Positions 35,559 to 44,721 of a stretch of 64,000 bases of DNA are shown piece after piece. Each line of letters opens with the position of its first letter. Positions within the stretch are counted from its first letter, which is position 1. Origin of the DNA: Gammaproteobacteria bacterium (GTDB taxonomy: Bacteria; Pseudomonadota; Gammaproteobacteria; Enterobacterales; Kangiellaceae); contig JABXHY010000034.1 in assembly GCA_013373375.1 (NCBI GenBank), positions 18,440 to 82,439 on the forward strand, given 5' to 3'. The translations under genes were made by a program, and so were the position numbers. The notes beneath the pieces were generated by a model that was not told the origin of the DNA, ran no database searches, and saw only the letters and a program-made list of their open reading frames with translations.

Positions 35559-36704
35559 TTAGTGTTCACTTGTGGCGGTAGGTTTCTGGAATGGATTTTG
35601 ATGCTGAGGGTTGTTGATAAAGTAATCATCGGTTAGTGAGTGCAAAAAGTTGAGCAAGTCTTTCTTATCGTCTTCTGTTAACTCAAAGCCTTTCACAAAC
35701 TGACTTTTATTTGGGTTTATTCTTCCATCACCTTGATATGGTCCTGATGATATATTTCTTCCTCCTGCAGCATAGAAGTCTATAACTTGCTCGAGTGTTT
35801 CGAGTGTCCCATCGTGCATGTAAGGAGCCGTTAATGCAATATTCCTTAGCGTTGGCGCTCTAAACTTTCCTCTATCTTCTTGTTTACCTGTGACATCGAA
35901 TAAACCCTGGTCTGTTGCTGGGTATGCGCCTTGATCGGATAAATTATATAAGCCTGTGTTATGAAAGGGTTGACGATCAAGCAGTTGTTTTTCGTGCAGC
36001 GTTGATTGTGTAAAGTTAAAACCTCCATGACAATGGTGGCATTCAAGTCGTTCGGAGAAAAAAAGTTCTAAACCTCTTAAGGCTGATTCGGAAAGCGCTG
36101 AGTCATCGTTATCATAAGCATACCGATCAAACGGACTGTTAAGCGAAATCAAACTTCTGACAAAGCTCGCAATCGCTTGATTAATTCGGTTAAAACTCGC
36201 TTCGCTTGAACCAAACGCTAAGTTAAATAAGTTTTCATAATGCTCATTATCAAAACGCTTAAGAACTTCTTGTTCATGACCAGTGATCCCTAGCTCTGTC
36301 GGTGATTCATTAAACATCGGTATTAATAGTTGTTGTTCAATATTGTTAATTCCGGGATGTGCCCAGGTAAGTGTTTGGTTATAAGCAATATTAACTAAGG
36401 CTGGTGAATTTCTTTTTATTATGTCACCAGTACTTCCCAGTGAGTTTTGCTTAAGGTCAGCAAATGCTCTCGACTGAATATGGCAACTGGCACAAGATTG
36501 AGTTTTATTCGCCGACAGGCTTTTGTCATAAAAAAGCCAACGTCCTAACTCTACTTTTGCTTCAGTCATGGGATTGTTTTCTGGAACTTGTGGCTTTGGA
36601 AAGCCTTCACGTAAAGACCATTGATAGGATGGCTTTTCTTGCTCGCACCCAATTACAAAGAAGCTTGTAACGATAAATAAAAAAACAACGATAAGTAGTC
36701 GCAT
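35559..36704 (-). CDS. mbnH: Di-heme MauG/cytochrome c peroxidase-like enzyme (MbnH family), lipoprotein
   Basis: A 381-residue periplasmic lipoprotein (lipobox FVIGC, Cys about 20) with two c-type heme sites, CASCH (about 76) and CHHCH (about 223), and a conserved GKFRAPTLRNIALTAPYMHDGTLETL near the C-terminus. It lies 3 bases after a four-Cys MbnP-like gene, which defines the MbnH/MbnP pair ('metallo-mystery pair'). In a methanotroph, MbnH oxidises a Trp of MbnP to kynurenine. That activity is inferred here from family and pairing. No methanobactin precursor is visible. Confidence 0.85.
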   Translation of the reverse strand: MRLLIVVFLFIVTSFFVIGCEQEKPSYQWSLREGFPKPQVPENNPMTEAKVELGRWLFYDKSLSANKTQSCASCHIQSRAFADLKQNSLGSTGDIIKRNSPALVNIAYNQTLTWAHPGINNIEQQLLIPMFNESPTELGITGHEQEVLKRFDNEHYENLFNLAFGSSEASFNRINQAIASFVRSLISLNSPFDRYAYDNDDSALSESALRGLELFFSERLECHHCHGGFNFTQSTLHEKQLLDRQPFHNTGLYNLSDQGAYPATDQGLFDVTGKQEDRGKFRAPTLRNIALTAPYMHDGTLETLEQVIDFYAAGGRNISSGPYQGDGRINPNKSQFVKGFELTEDDKKDLLNFLHSLTDDYFINNPQHQNPFQKPTATSEH

Positions 36705-36707
36705 TAC

Positions 36708-37520
36708 TTACTCAGCTGTTTTTAATTGAAATGAATGGGTTAATTGATGGTTAAGTTTTTGGCAATCTAAATTTTCAGGTCCAGAAAGGCAATGCACTTC
36801 CCTATCCACTTTTTGAGAAGAGGGCGTTATAACTTTTTCTATTAATTGATTTAAATCCAACTCAATAACATTCTGTTCTTGAAAACGCTCGCTCGATAAA
36901 TTTATGGTGATTAAGTTTGGAGCCTCGCAAGCTTTACTCGGAGGTCTAATTGATGAAATAGAAGAACAACCTGTTGAACCTAAGTGGTAGGTTAAAGAGC
37001 TCGTTTTGTTTTCTAACTCTAACCGAAGAAATTTATGACCATTACGCCAAACCCAAAACATGTCTGGACGATTAAGCGGCGCTTTTTGTTCAAGAGGGTT
37101 TAAATGATTGAGGTGGAAGGGTACGCCAATTGTGAATTTGAGCTCTGTGAACTTATCGGGGCCAGTAAACTCTAACGGATATCGGCTCATCGTTCCGTCT
37201 GAGTGACACGCATTACCAGCAAGTGCGATAGATTGAGAATGGTTGGGGGCAACTTTTAGTGTGACAGGTATCCACTTACCATCACTTTTAACTTTGACGT
37301 CATGTAACAGCATCAGAAACCAGCTGAAGTGCGATGGTGAGTAATTGTCTTGATTGTTTGTGGTTTCGCTGCCAGCACAACTTAAAATATTCTGGTCGTA
37401 TTTTATTTGCCAATTAAACTGGTAACTCGATGATGGCTCACATCCACTTAATACAAAACCCGATGTTATAAGTAGTATCACGATGCAACGTTGGTAACAC
37501 TTTTTGGTATACAACTTCAT
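36708..37520 (-). CDS. mbnP: MbnP-family four-Cys copper-binding lipoprotein
   Basis: A 270-residue lipoprotein (lipobox LSGC, Cys about 27). It carries the family pattern: Cys in NACHSDGTM, GVPFHLNHLNPL, APLNRPDMFWVWRNGHKFLRLEL, YHLGSTGC and a further Cys before PNLITINL. One of the Trp residues in MFWVW or the nearby Trp in FSWFLMLLHDV is the candidate for MbnH-catalysed kynurenine formation. TTG 37559 is in frame, but ATG 37520 puts the signal peptide at the N-terminus. A role in periplasmic copper binding is inferred from family. Confidence 0.82.
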   Translation of the reverse strand: MKLYTKKCYQRCIVILLITSGFVLSGCEPSSSYQFNWQIKYDQNILSCAGSETTNNQDNYSPSHFSWFLMLLHDVKVKSDGKWIPVTLKVAPNHSQSIALAGNACHSDGTMSRYPLEFTGPDKFTELKFTIGVPFHLNHLNPLEQKAPLNRPDMFWVWRNGHKFLRLELENKTSSLTYHLGSTGCSSISSIRPPSKACEAPNLITINLSSERFQEQNVIELDLNQLIEKVITPSSQKVDREVHCLSGPENLDCQKLNHQLTHSFQLKTAE

Positions 37521-37779
37521 AAAAAATAATAACTCAAAATGAATTTTTCCAAAGCTCAAGATTATTAATACTACAGTATTTAATATTAATTCTAACTCGA
37601 TTATTTACATTTTTGCTGTGTCTAAGCAAGGTTTAATGTGCAGTTTTAGATTTTGCGAACGAAGACTTAAAAAATATCGACACTTTATGTCAATATTACC
37701 TTCTTTAGCCTTCGTTTTTGAGTTAGGTTTGATTTTTAGAGTAACAAACTAACATTTGTTTAACTTTTTGGAGCACTGC

Positions 37780-40512
37780 ATGATACTAAATACTGCGCGA
37801 AATTTGGGTGTGATTTTATCGATTGCCTGGGCAGTAACATGGGTGCCTAATGCATTAGCGCACTCAGAGCCGGACAAAGCTCGATATGTCGCTATACAAG
37901 GGAAAGACTTGGGAGAGTGTGATAGCCCACTACGGCCCTGTAAAACCATTGGTTATGCAGTAGAGCAAGCTAAAAAAGGTGATCATATTCGTGTGGCGGC
38001 AGGTGACTACGCTTTGCAGGGAATATCTGAACTGTATTATTTCAAAAGTGAAATCGTTCCTGTTTTAGGTGGATTTAATCGGTTCGACCACTTTCAGGAG
38101 CAGAGTCCGGATACTAATATTACCATTTTGACGAATGTTCCCCCTGAGTTAGTTGAAAATACACGTAAAAATGGTTTTAAAGTTATTTCAGATGGAAAAG
38201 CGTCGGTTATTTCAGATGCTTTATCAAAACAACTTTTACAATTGGAAGCGTTAGAGCAAAAGCAAGCAGAAGAACCCTGTATTAATGGCAGTGCCGGTAA
38301 CTTTCCTTGTAACAATGTCGACTTGGTTGCTCATATTCCTCTTTCAGCATTTGAAAGTCAGCCTTCGAGTGCGAATGATATTTGGGGGCATGTTGATCTT
38401 AATACCGGTACTGAATATGCCATTATTGGGACGCGAGTTGGGATTGCCGTTTTTGACTTATCGGATCCGGCCAATCCTGTGCAAGTAGGCTCGACTACAG
38501 GTGTGGGTACTACTTGGCGAGACATTAAAGTTTATCAGTATCATGACGAAAGTCTAAATGTATGGCGAGCTTATGCGTACGTAACGGTTGATGGCGCAGC
38601 TGAAGGTTTTACAATAGTCGATTTAAATTCTTTGCCTGAAAGTATATCCATCGTTGAAAGAAACAACACGGTGGACATTGCACATAATGTCTACATAAGT
38701 AATGTTGATTATGGCCTTAACATTAAACAAGATGGCGTAAATCCTATTTTACAATTGGTCGGCGCAAACAAACTTTCTGGATCGTTCCACAGTTACGACT
38801 TATCAAATCCAAGAACGGTGACTATCAACCAAAATCAGTCGAGTTTTAATGGCTATACACATGATGGTGCGTCGGTATTATTAAAGGACTCGCGTGTAGA
38901 AAATGGATGCTTTAACGGGACAACGTCGTGTACAGTTTTTGTCGATTTTAATGAAAAGGAAATGTTGTTATGGGACATCACCGATCCGACTAATACACTT
39001 CGACTTTCTACGGTAACTTATAATGACGTACTACCGAGTTCTCAGTACATTCACTCTGGATGGGTTTCAGAAGATAAGCGTTTTGTCTTGTTGCACGACG
39101 AGTTTGATGAAAGCCGTGGTGGTTTAAATTCAACGGTTCGTATTTTTCAAATCGATAATCTAAGAGAGCCTGTGCAAGTGGGGCAGTGGACCGGTCCAAC
39201 GCGAGCTATTGATCATAATGGTTTTGTGCGTGGCAACCGTTACTACATGTCGAATTATGAGCGTGGCCTTACTATTTTGGATTTAACCAATCCGGCAGAC
39301 CCTGTGGAAGTAGGCTTTTTCGATACTTACCCTGCAAGTAACCGACCAGCGTTTAATGGTGCTTGGGGGACTTATCCATTTCTACCGTCAGGTCTGATCT
39401 TGGTAAGCGATATTAATAGCGGTTTGTATGTTTTACGAGATAATACTCGCGTAACAAATAACGGAAACTTAAGTTTTGAATCGTCTACAGTAACTCTCGA
39501 TCGCGGACAAGTACACGCCATCAATGTTGCAAGAACCAATACTGGAGCAAGCAGTGACGCAGTTTCTGTTGAATACGAAGTCTTGTCAGGTAGTGCGGTT
39601 GAAGGTACAGATTTTGTATTAAGTAGCGGCCAACTCGATTGGAGTGCTAATGATTCCGGTGCCAAACAAATAAATATTGATATTCCTGTCGACTCCAGCG
39701 GTGAGCGTTCGCGACGCACCATGTTCTTAAGATTGTATAACCCTTCAAATGGAGCATCGCTCGGAGACTTTGGATATCTTGAGGTTAAAGTTAACGGGGT
39801 TATTCAACCCGGAGTTCTCGAGTTCAGTGCCGCAAACGCAACAGCCAGTGAAACTGCTGGTACTGTAGATGTCATGGTGACACGAGCAGGTGGTCAAGAC
39901 GGCGCTGTGAGTGTGGAGTATTCGACCACTTCTGGTACCGCAGTCGCTGGCGAGGATTTTGTTAGTAATTCTGGGCAGCTAGTTTGGGAGGACGGTGACT
40001 CAAGCTCTAAAATAATCTCTGTCGAGGTTATCAACGACGAGCTGTTTGAAGGCTCAGAACAGTTCTCTCTTAACCTTTCAAACCCTCAAGATGCAAACCT
40101 CGGGATAAATCAAGCGTATCAAATTGTTATTGTTGATGATGAGTCAAACTCTGCACCTAGTTTAAGTTTAAATAATTATCAACAAGTGAACTCCGGGCAG
40201 ACCGTTCAGTTAGCAGCCACGGCTACCGATCCTGACGGAGACGACTTGACCTACCTTTGGGAACAAACAGAGGGGCCAACGGTATCAATCATTAATGCTG
40301 ATAGTGCAAACGCAACTTTTGTTGCCCCATCGACCGGTACACAACTTAGGTTCGTGTTAACGGTGACTGATGTTCACGGTACTGCTTCTACGGGTGAAGT
40401 AAGAGTTGAGGTCATTACTCCGGGCTCAGGATCTGGTGGCTCTTTAGGTTGGTGTTTGCTGCTGCTCGTGAGTATGCGACTGGCTCGTCGGTCAATTGCG
40501 CATAGTAAATAA
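37780..40512 (+). CDS. Large exported protein with choice-of-anchor B/LVIVD repeats, Calx-beta domains and GlyGly-CTERM
   Basis: A 910-residue surface or secreted protein. After a signal peptide (cleavage near NALAHS) come a short beta-helix-like stretch (CKTIGYAVEQAKKGDHIRV), a domain of LVIVD-type repeats (VGIAVFDLSDPANPVQVG; GLTILDLTNPADPVEVG) and two Calx-beta-like domains (GSAVEGTDFVLSSGQLDW; GTAVAGEDFVSNSGQLVW). An Ig/PKD-like domain follows (ATDPDGDDLTYLWEQ). The C-terminus GSGGSLGWCLLLL plus basic tail is a GlyGly-CTERM sorting signal for rhombosortase. TTGGAGC precedes ATG 37780. Divergent from mbnP. Confidence 0.85.
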   Translation: MILNTARNLGVILSIAWAVTWVPNALAHSEPDKARYVAIQGKDLGECDSPLRPCKTIGYAVEQAKKGDHIRVAAGDYALQGISELYYFKSEIVPVLGGFNRFDHFQEQSPDTNITILTNVPPELVENTRKNGFKVISDGKASVISDALSKQLLQLEALEQKQAEEPCINGSAGNFPCNNVDLVAHIPLSAFESQPSSANDIWGHVDLNTGTEYAIIGTRVGIAVFDLSDPANPVQVGSTTGVGTTWRDIKVYQYHDESLNVWRAYAYVTVDGAAEGFTIVDLNSLPESISIVERNNTVDIAHNVYISNVDYGLNIKQDGVNPILQLVGANKLSGSFHSYDLSNPRTVTINQNQSSFNGYTHDGASVLLKDSRVENGCFNGTTSCTVFVDFNEKEMLLWDITDPTNTLRLSTVTYNDVLPSSQYIHSGWVSEDKRFVLLHDEFDESRGGLNSTVRIFQIDNLREPVQVGQWTGPTRAIDHNGFVRGNRYYMSNYERGLTILDLTNPADPVEVGFFDTYPASNRPAFNGAWGTYPFLPSGLILVSDINSGLYVLRDNTRVTNNGNLSFESSTVTLDRGQVHAINVARTNTGASSDAVSVEYEVLSGSAVEGTDFVLSSGQLDWSANDSGAKQINIDIPVDSSGERSRRTMFLRLYNPSNGASLGDFGYLEVKVNGVIQPGVLEFSAANATASETAGTVDVMVTRAGGQDGAVSVEYSTTSGTAVAGEDFVSNSGQLVWEDGDSSSKIISVEVINDELFEGSEQFSLNLSNPQDANLGINQAYQIVIVDDESNSAPSLSLNNYQQVNSGQTVQLAATATDPDGDDLTYLWEQTEGPTVSIINADSANATFVAPSTGTQLRFVLTVTDVHGTASTGEVRVEVITPGSGSGGSLGWCLLLLVSMRLARRSIAHSK

Positions 40513-40531
40513 CCAGAAAACAGACTCTCCG

Positions 40532-40608
40532 GGCTCACCAAAGAAAAGGGTTAATGCAATGGTGAGCCTTCTAAAAAAAGAACCCAGGACCTCACGGTAA
40601 CCTGGGTT
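40532..40608. terminator. Tandem hairpins between the anchored-protein gene and the YiiX-like gene
   Basis: GGCTCACC (40532-40539) pairs with GGTGAGCC (40561-40568) and would end the plus-strand gene. AACCCAGG (40581-40588) pairs with CCTGGGTT (40601-40608) with an inner ACC/GGT stem; on the minus strand it is followed by TTCTTTTTTTAG, making a good intrinsic terminator for the minus-strand gene. Confidence 0.8.
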
Positions 40609-40683
40609 AGGGGAATTGGGGAGAATAATAATGTCTCTAATTAAAGATAGTTTAATTATTGAGCAATGCAAATGAATTTGGAC

Positions 40684-41493
40684 TTATTCAAGCGTTAAGT
40701 CTTCGTCGTCATTTGAGATCAAACCGTCCTGGTTCCAGGGAAGCTCTCGGTAATGAGCTTTGTCACTTTCTCCCCAAAACGGGAATTTGATTACTTTGAA
40801 GTAAGGGGAGTAGTCAAAATCCGCTGGGGTAAACAGTTTCGCATTCCGTTTAATGAGTTCAACTCGATTATTTCCGACTCGTTTAAAGGTCGGGAGTACT
40901 GGATAATCGACCGCAGAAAATGCCTCAGCGAGCATTGATGAACAGACGGTTCGAGTGGGCTCACCTGGGTTGTTGCGAAATAGAGATGAACGCCAGCGTC
41001 GAGGCACTATGCTCCACGGAAAAAGTAATCTGGCTAGATCGACCATTTGTCTGAAATTGTAGGGTGTTCCCAGGTGATTAACGGCGTATTCGATAACACG
41101 CTTTGCGTCGCCGTGAGACAGGGCAGAAGGTCGGCAAATTCGCAATGTGTCCTGGCGGTAGTCGGTCAAGCTGTTAAGCACAGTGCCCTGACCAAGTAGA
41201 CCTTCAACGACAAGTTGCTCAGACGCGTCAAACCGGGAGGCTTTTGTGATTTGTTCTCTTAAATCAGGATCATCAATATCATGCAGGCGGCCAATGTATA
41301 GAGCTGCGTGAGACCATCGACTTTGCGTGATCAGTTTTATGACTTCGGAAACTCGAGTACGGCCTTCGACCAAAATAACGTCACCAGGTCTTAGTCCGTA
41401 ACGCATGCGTTCAAAATCCGTCAAAGGAAATTGTCGAGGAGGTGTTTCGCGGTTAAGCCAGTTCTCTATCCAGCGGCGCAGAAATTTCAGCAT
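40684..41493 (-). CDS. YiiX-like permuted papain-fold amidase
   Basis: A 269-residue protein of the permuted NlpC/P60-like family. LRPGDVILVEGRTRVSEVIKLIT is followed by the catalytic His in SRWSHAALYIG (about 82) and the catalytic Cys in RTVCSSMLAEAF (about 187). These enzymes act on lipid- or peptide-linked amides; the substrate is unknown here. No signal peptide is obvious. GAGAG lies before the ATG. Confidence 0.8.
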   Translation of the reverse strand: MLKFLRRWIENWLNRETPPRQFPLTDFERMRYGLRPGDVILVEGRTRVSEVIKLITQSRWSHAALYIGRLHDIDDPDLREQITKASRFDASEQLVVEGLLGQGTVLNSLTDYRQDTLRICRPSALSHGDAKRVIEYAVNHLGTPYNFRQMVDLARLLFPWSIVPRRWRSSLFRNNPGEPTRTVCSSMLAEAFSAVDYPVLPTFKRVGNNRVELIKRNAKLFTPADFDYSPYFKVIKFPFWGESDKAHYRELPWNQDGLISNDDEDLTLE

Positions 41494-41813
41494 TCAACTC
41501 TCTATAAACAGTTAAATTTTAGTTACAAAATCAAATAAAAAACAGTGACTTACCTACAATATAGTGATTTTTCAAGAGATTCAAAGCATTATTATGCGGA
41601 AAGGTTGTCAACTTTGAAATGTTTACTTGCAATGTAGTGCTTGAATCGGCATAAATAAGATATTAATAAAGTAAGGTGAATTATTTTATTCAGCGCAGGT
41701 CAAATCCAGAGCAGGCTGAATGCTAACTTGTTTGGTATTTGGATTATTCAGGCTAAAATTAAATGTCAGGATTTGTACCTCACTCAGCTTAAGTTGTCTA
41801 CTACGGGTTATAT
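41494..41813. other. Divergent intergenic region upstream of prc
   Basis: No gene is supported. The best promoter is TTGGTA (41732-41737), 16 bases, TAAAAT (41754-41759), which would give prc a leader of about 50 bases. The minus-strand gene's promoter is not evident. Confidence 0.45.
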
Positions 41814-43979
41814 ATGAAGTTAAATCGTATTTTTGGAAATTCTTGGGTTAAATCAATCTTCACAGCGATTGCTGTCGGTTTACCTTTAAGCTTACTTAGC
41901 CAACAAGCAATCGATAATGATTCGCTGGCGAAACCAGGAAATCAGGACAAGGCGTTAATAGACGGGCCGGTCCAAGATGTCTCCGAAGTTTTACCAAAGC
42001 CCAGTCATGGAAGAGCGAGTCGATATATCGCTCGTATTTTTTCCGAACTTCACTATTTGAAACCTAATATAAGACGCAACGATCAGCTGTCAGAGCAAAT
42101 TTTAGATAAGTACATCGAAATACTTGATGGCAATCGCTCTTACTTTTACCAATCGGACATTAAAGATTTTCAGCGTTTTCGAAAAATGCTCGATGACAAT
42201 ATCATCAGTGGTCAATTAAAACCCGCTTATGACATTTACCAAGTGTTCCAGAATCGTTGGAATGAAAGATACGATTATGCCATTGGCTTATTAGAAAAGC
42301 CGTTTGATTTCGAAAAAGAAGAACAGTACTCGTTTGACCGAGAAGAAAGCCCATGGGTTGGCAGTGCTTCCGAGATGAATGAGTTGTGGCGAAAAAGAGT
42401 AAAAGCGGACGCACTCAGCTTATTGTTGGCGGAAAAAGATTGGGACGAAGCAAAAGAACTTCTAACCAAACGTTACAATATGGCAAAGCGCAGAATGACG
42501 CAAAACAAAAGCGAAGATATTTTTGAGTACTTCATGAATGCGTTTGCTTTGACCATTGAGCCTCACGCAACCTATTTCTCCCCAAGGGAAGCCGAGAATT
42601 TTGATATTGAAATGAAGCTCTCTTTAGAAGGGATAGGTGCCATTCTTCAAGTTGAAGACGTCTACACAAAAATTAATAAATTGGTCACGGGAGCTCCCGC
42701 TGACAAGTCAGGTGAGTTAAAGGAAGGTGATCGAATTGTTGGTGTTGGTCAAGGCGACAATAAAATTGAAGATGTTGTCGGTTGGCGTTTGGATGAAGTG
42801 GTTGACTTAATTAGGGGCGAAGCTGGTAGCACCGTCACTCTTCAAGTACTGCCGAAAAATGAAGTGGTCGCCGGCGAAACGAAAGTTGTAAAGCTGGTAA
42901 GAGAACAAGTGAAACTTGAAGAGTTGTCAGCGAAGTCAAAAACGATTGAAGTCGACATGAACAACAAAGGCTATAAGTTCGGTGTCATCGACATTCCGAA
43001 GTTCTATGTTGATTGGGACGCGAAATATAATCAGGGTGTTGCTGATTACAAAAGTACGTCTCGGGATGTGGCAAAATTTTTAGAAGAGTTTAAAGCGAAA
43101 GGCGTTGATGGAATAGTTATTGACCTCAGAAGTAACGGTGGTGGTGCACTTGACGAAGCGATTGAGTTAACCGGTCTGTTTATTGATCACGGTCCTGTTG
43201 TTCAGCAAAGAGATTCTCGAAATCGCATACAAGTTTATGATGATCGGGAAAGTGGGGTCGTCTATGACGGTCCGCTTGCAGTTTTAGTCGATGGCGGAAG
43301 TGCTTCAGCGTCGGAAATCTTCGCCGGTGCCATTCAAGATTATGGCCGTGGGTTGATCATTGGCGAGCAAACCTTTGGTAAAGGAACCGTGCAGACGTTG
43401 CGTGACCTAAACCACTTTAGAGGCTTGTTAGATTCTAAACTTGGACAATTAAAGCTAACGACTTCTAAGTTTTATCGAGTGTCTGGTGAAACAACGCAAC
43501 ATCGGGGCGTTATTCCCGACATTCAGTTTCCGACAGCTTTTTCTCGGGAAGAATACGGAGAAAGCAGTTACGACAATGCGCTTGCTTGGGATACCATTAA
43601 AAAAGCGAACTTTTCTCCAGAGCAAAGAGTTGAAGCTTATGTCGACTTTTTACAGCAAAAACACTTGCAACGACGCGAAAATCAAAAAGAGTTCGAATAT
43701 TTATTCCAAGATATAGAAGAATATAACGAGCGTAAGAATGAAAAATCGGTGTCGCTGAATCTTAAAACTCGACAAGCTGAAATTGACAAGCGTAAGCAAA
43801 AGCGCTTGGCTCGAATTAATCAACGACTCAAAGATAAAGGTCTTGAGCCAGTCAAAACCTTGAAAGACTTTGATGAAAAAGTATTTGAAGACGATGATTT
43901 TAAGTTGCAGGAAACCGGCAATATTTTGGTTGACTACATCTTACTCAAAGACAGCAAAAAGGTCGCAGAGAAAAAATAG
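41814..43979 (+). CDS. prc: Carboxy-terminal processing (tail-specific) protease Prc
   Basis: Periplasmic Ser/Lys protease that degrades SsrA-tagged and misfolded proteins and processes PBP3; E. coli Prc has 682 residues, this one 721. It has an N-terminal signal/anchor, an N-terminal helical domain with FFSPREAENF-like text (YFSPREAENFDIEM), a PDZ domain (ELKEGDRIVGVGQGD), and the S41 core with SNGGGALDEAIELTGLF, the catalytic Ser in GGSASASEIFAGAIQ and the Lys in FGKGTVQ. The C-terminal DUF3340 domain is Lys-rich. Confidence 0.95.
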   Translation: MKLNRIFGNSWVKSIFTAIAVGLPLSLLSQQAIDNDSLAKPGNQDKALIDGPVQDVSEVLPKPSHGRASRYIARIFSELHYLKPNIRRNDQLSEQILDKYIEILDGNRSYFYQSDIKDFQRFRKMLDDNIISGQLKPAYDIYQVFQNRWNERYDYAIGLLEKPFDFEKEEQYSFDREESPWVGSASEMNELWRKRVKADALSLLLAEKDWDEAKELLTKRYNMAKRRMTQNKSEDIFEYFMNAFALTIEPHATYFSPREAENFDIEMKLSLEGIGAILQVEDVYTKINKLVTGAPADKSGELKEGDRIVGVGQGDNKIEDVVGWRLDEVVDLIRGEAGSTVTLQVLPKNEVVAGETKVVKLVREQVKLEELSAKSKTIEVDMNNKGYKFGVIDIPKFYVDWDAKYNQGVADYKSTSRDVAKFLEEFKAKGVDGIVIDLRSNGGGALDEAIELTGLFIDHGPVVQQRDSRNRIQVYDDRESGVVYDGPLAVLVDGGSASASEIFAGAIQDYGRGLIIGEQTFGKGTVQTLRDLNHFRGLLDSKLGQLKLTTSKFYRVSGETTQHRGVIPDIQFPTAFSREEYGESSYDNALAWDTIKKANFSPEQRVEAYVDFLQQKHLQRRENQKEFEYLFQDIEEYNERKNEKSVSLNLKTRQAEIDKRKQKRLARINQRLKDKGLEPVKTLKDFDEKVFEDDDFKLQETGNILVDYILLKDSKKVAEKK

Positions 43980-44000
43980 TCTTAAACTATTGAAATCATA

Positions 44001-44027
44001 AAGGAAGGTGAGAACCTTCCTTTTTTT
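44001..44027 (+). terminator. prc terminator
   Basis: AAGGAAGGT (44001-44009) pairs with ACCTTCCTT (44014-44022), followed by a run of T. It is a classic intrinsic terminator. Confidence 0.93.
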
Positions 44028-44078
44028 ATAGCTTTTATTATTGGTTGTATTCTAAAAAGATTCCTTCAAGGTAAAGTA

Positions 44079-44651
44079 ATGAAGATTTTTATTGTTTCAA
44101 TGTTTTTGTTGTGCAGCTTGCATTTAAATGCCGCCAATCCACAGGTCAATTTGAAAACTAATTATGGCACTATCACTCTGGAGCTTTTTCAAGATAAAGC
44201 GCCCGTCACGGTGAAAAACTTTCTTCGATATGTTGAGCAAGGTCGTTATGATGGCACTGTTTTTCACAGAGTCAAAAAAGAATTTGTGATTCAAGGTGGT
44301 GGTTTTGATAAAACATATGAGCCCATAGACGTCTTTTCTACTATCAAAAATGAAGCAACAAACGGGCTTAGTAACACGCGAGGCACTATCGCGATGGCAC
44401 GTTATGATCCGAAGGACAGTGCTGACAGCCAATTTTTTATCAATTTGACCGATAATGATAATCTAGATCATCGAAATGAAACCAATGTTGGTTTTGGTTA
44501 TGCGGTTTTTGGCAAAGTTATCAAAGGAATGGATGTTGCTGACGAGATTGCAAAAATTCCAACAGGAAGTATCGACCATGTGGGAGATAGCGTGCCCGCC
44601 TATCCGGTTATTTTACAAGATGCAGAAGTCACTAAAACTTTACAGAAATGA
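44079..44651 (+). CDS. ppiA: Periplasmic peptidyl-prolyl isomerase, cyclophilin type
   Basis: A 190-residue cyclophilin with a signal peptide (FLLCSLHLNAANP), so periplasmic PpiA rather than cytoplasmic PpiB. The catalytic region FHRVKKEFVIQGGGF and RGTIAMARYDPKDSADSQFFINLTDN carry the conserved Arg and Gln/Phe residues. It follows prc, a periplasmic protease, after its terminator. Confidence 0.92.
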   Translation: MKIFIVSMFLLCSLHLNAANPQVNLKTNYGTITLELFQDKAPVTVKNFLRYVEQGRYDGTVFHRVKKEFVIQGGGFDKTYEPIDVFSTIKNEATNGLSNTRGTIAMARYDPKDSADSQFFINLTDNDNLDHRNETNVGFGYAVFGKVIKGMDVADEIAKIPTGSIDHVGDSVPAYPVILQDAEVTKTLQK

Positions 44652-44665
44652 GTAGAATAGCTAAA

Positions 44666-44690
44666 TGCGGTAAAAACGTTTTTTACCGCA
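44666..44690. terminator. Bidirectional terminator between ppiA and the PepSY gene
   Basis: TGCGGTAAAAA (44666-44676) pairs exactly with TTTTTACCGCA (44680-44690) around a 3-base loop, between convergent genes. Confidence 0.85.
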
Positions 44691-44721
44691 CATTAGTCGA
44701 TTTAATCTAAAAGAATAACGC

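Noticed and set aside
35559..37520. Methanobactin biosynthesis cluster
   Set aside because: Only the MbnH/MbnP pair is present; no MbnA precursor, MbnB/MbnC or TonB receptor is found nearby.
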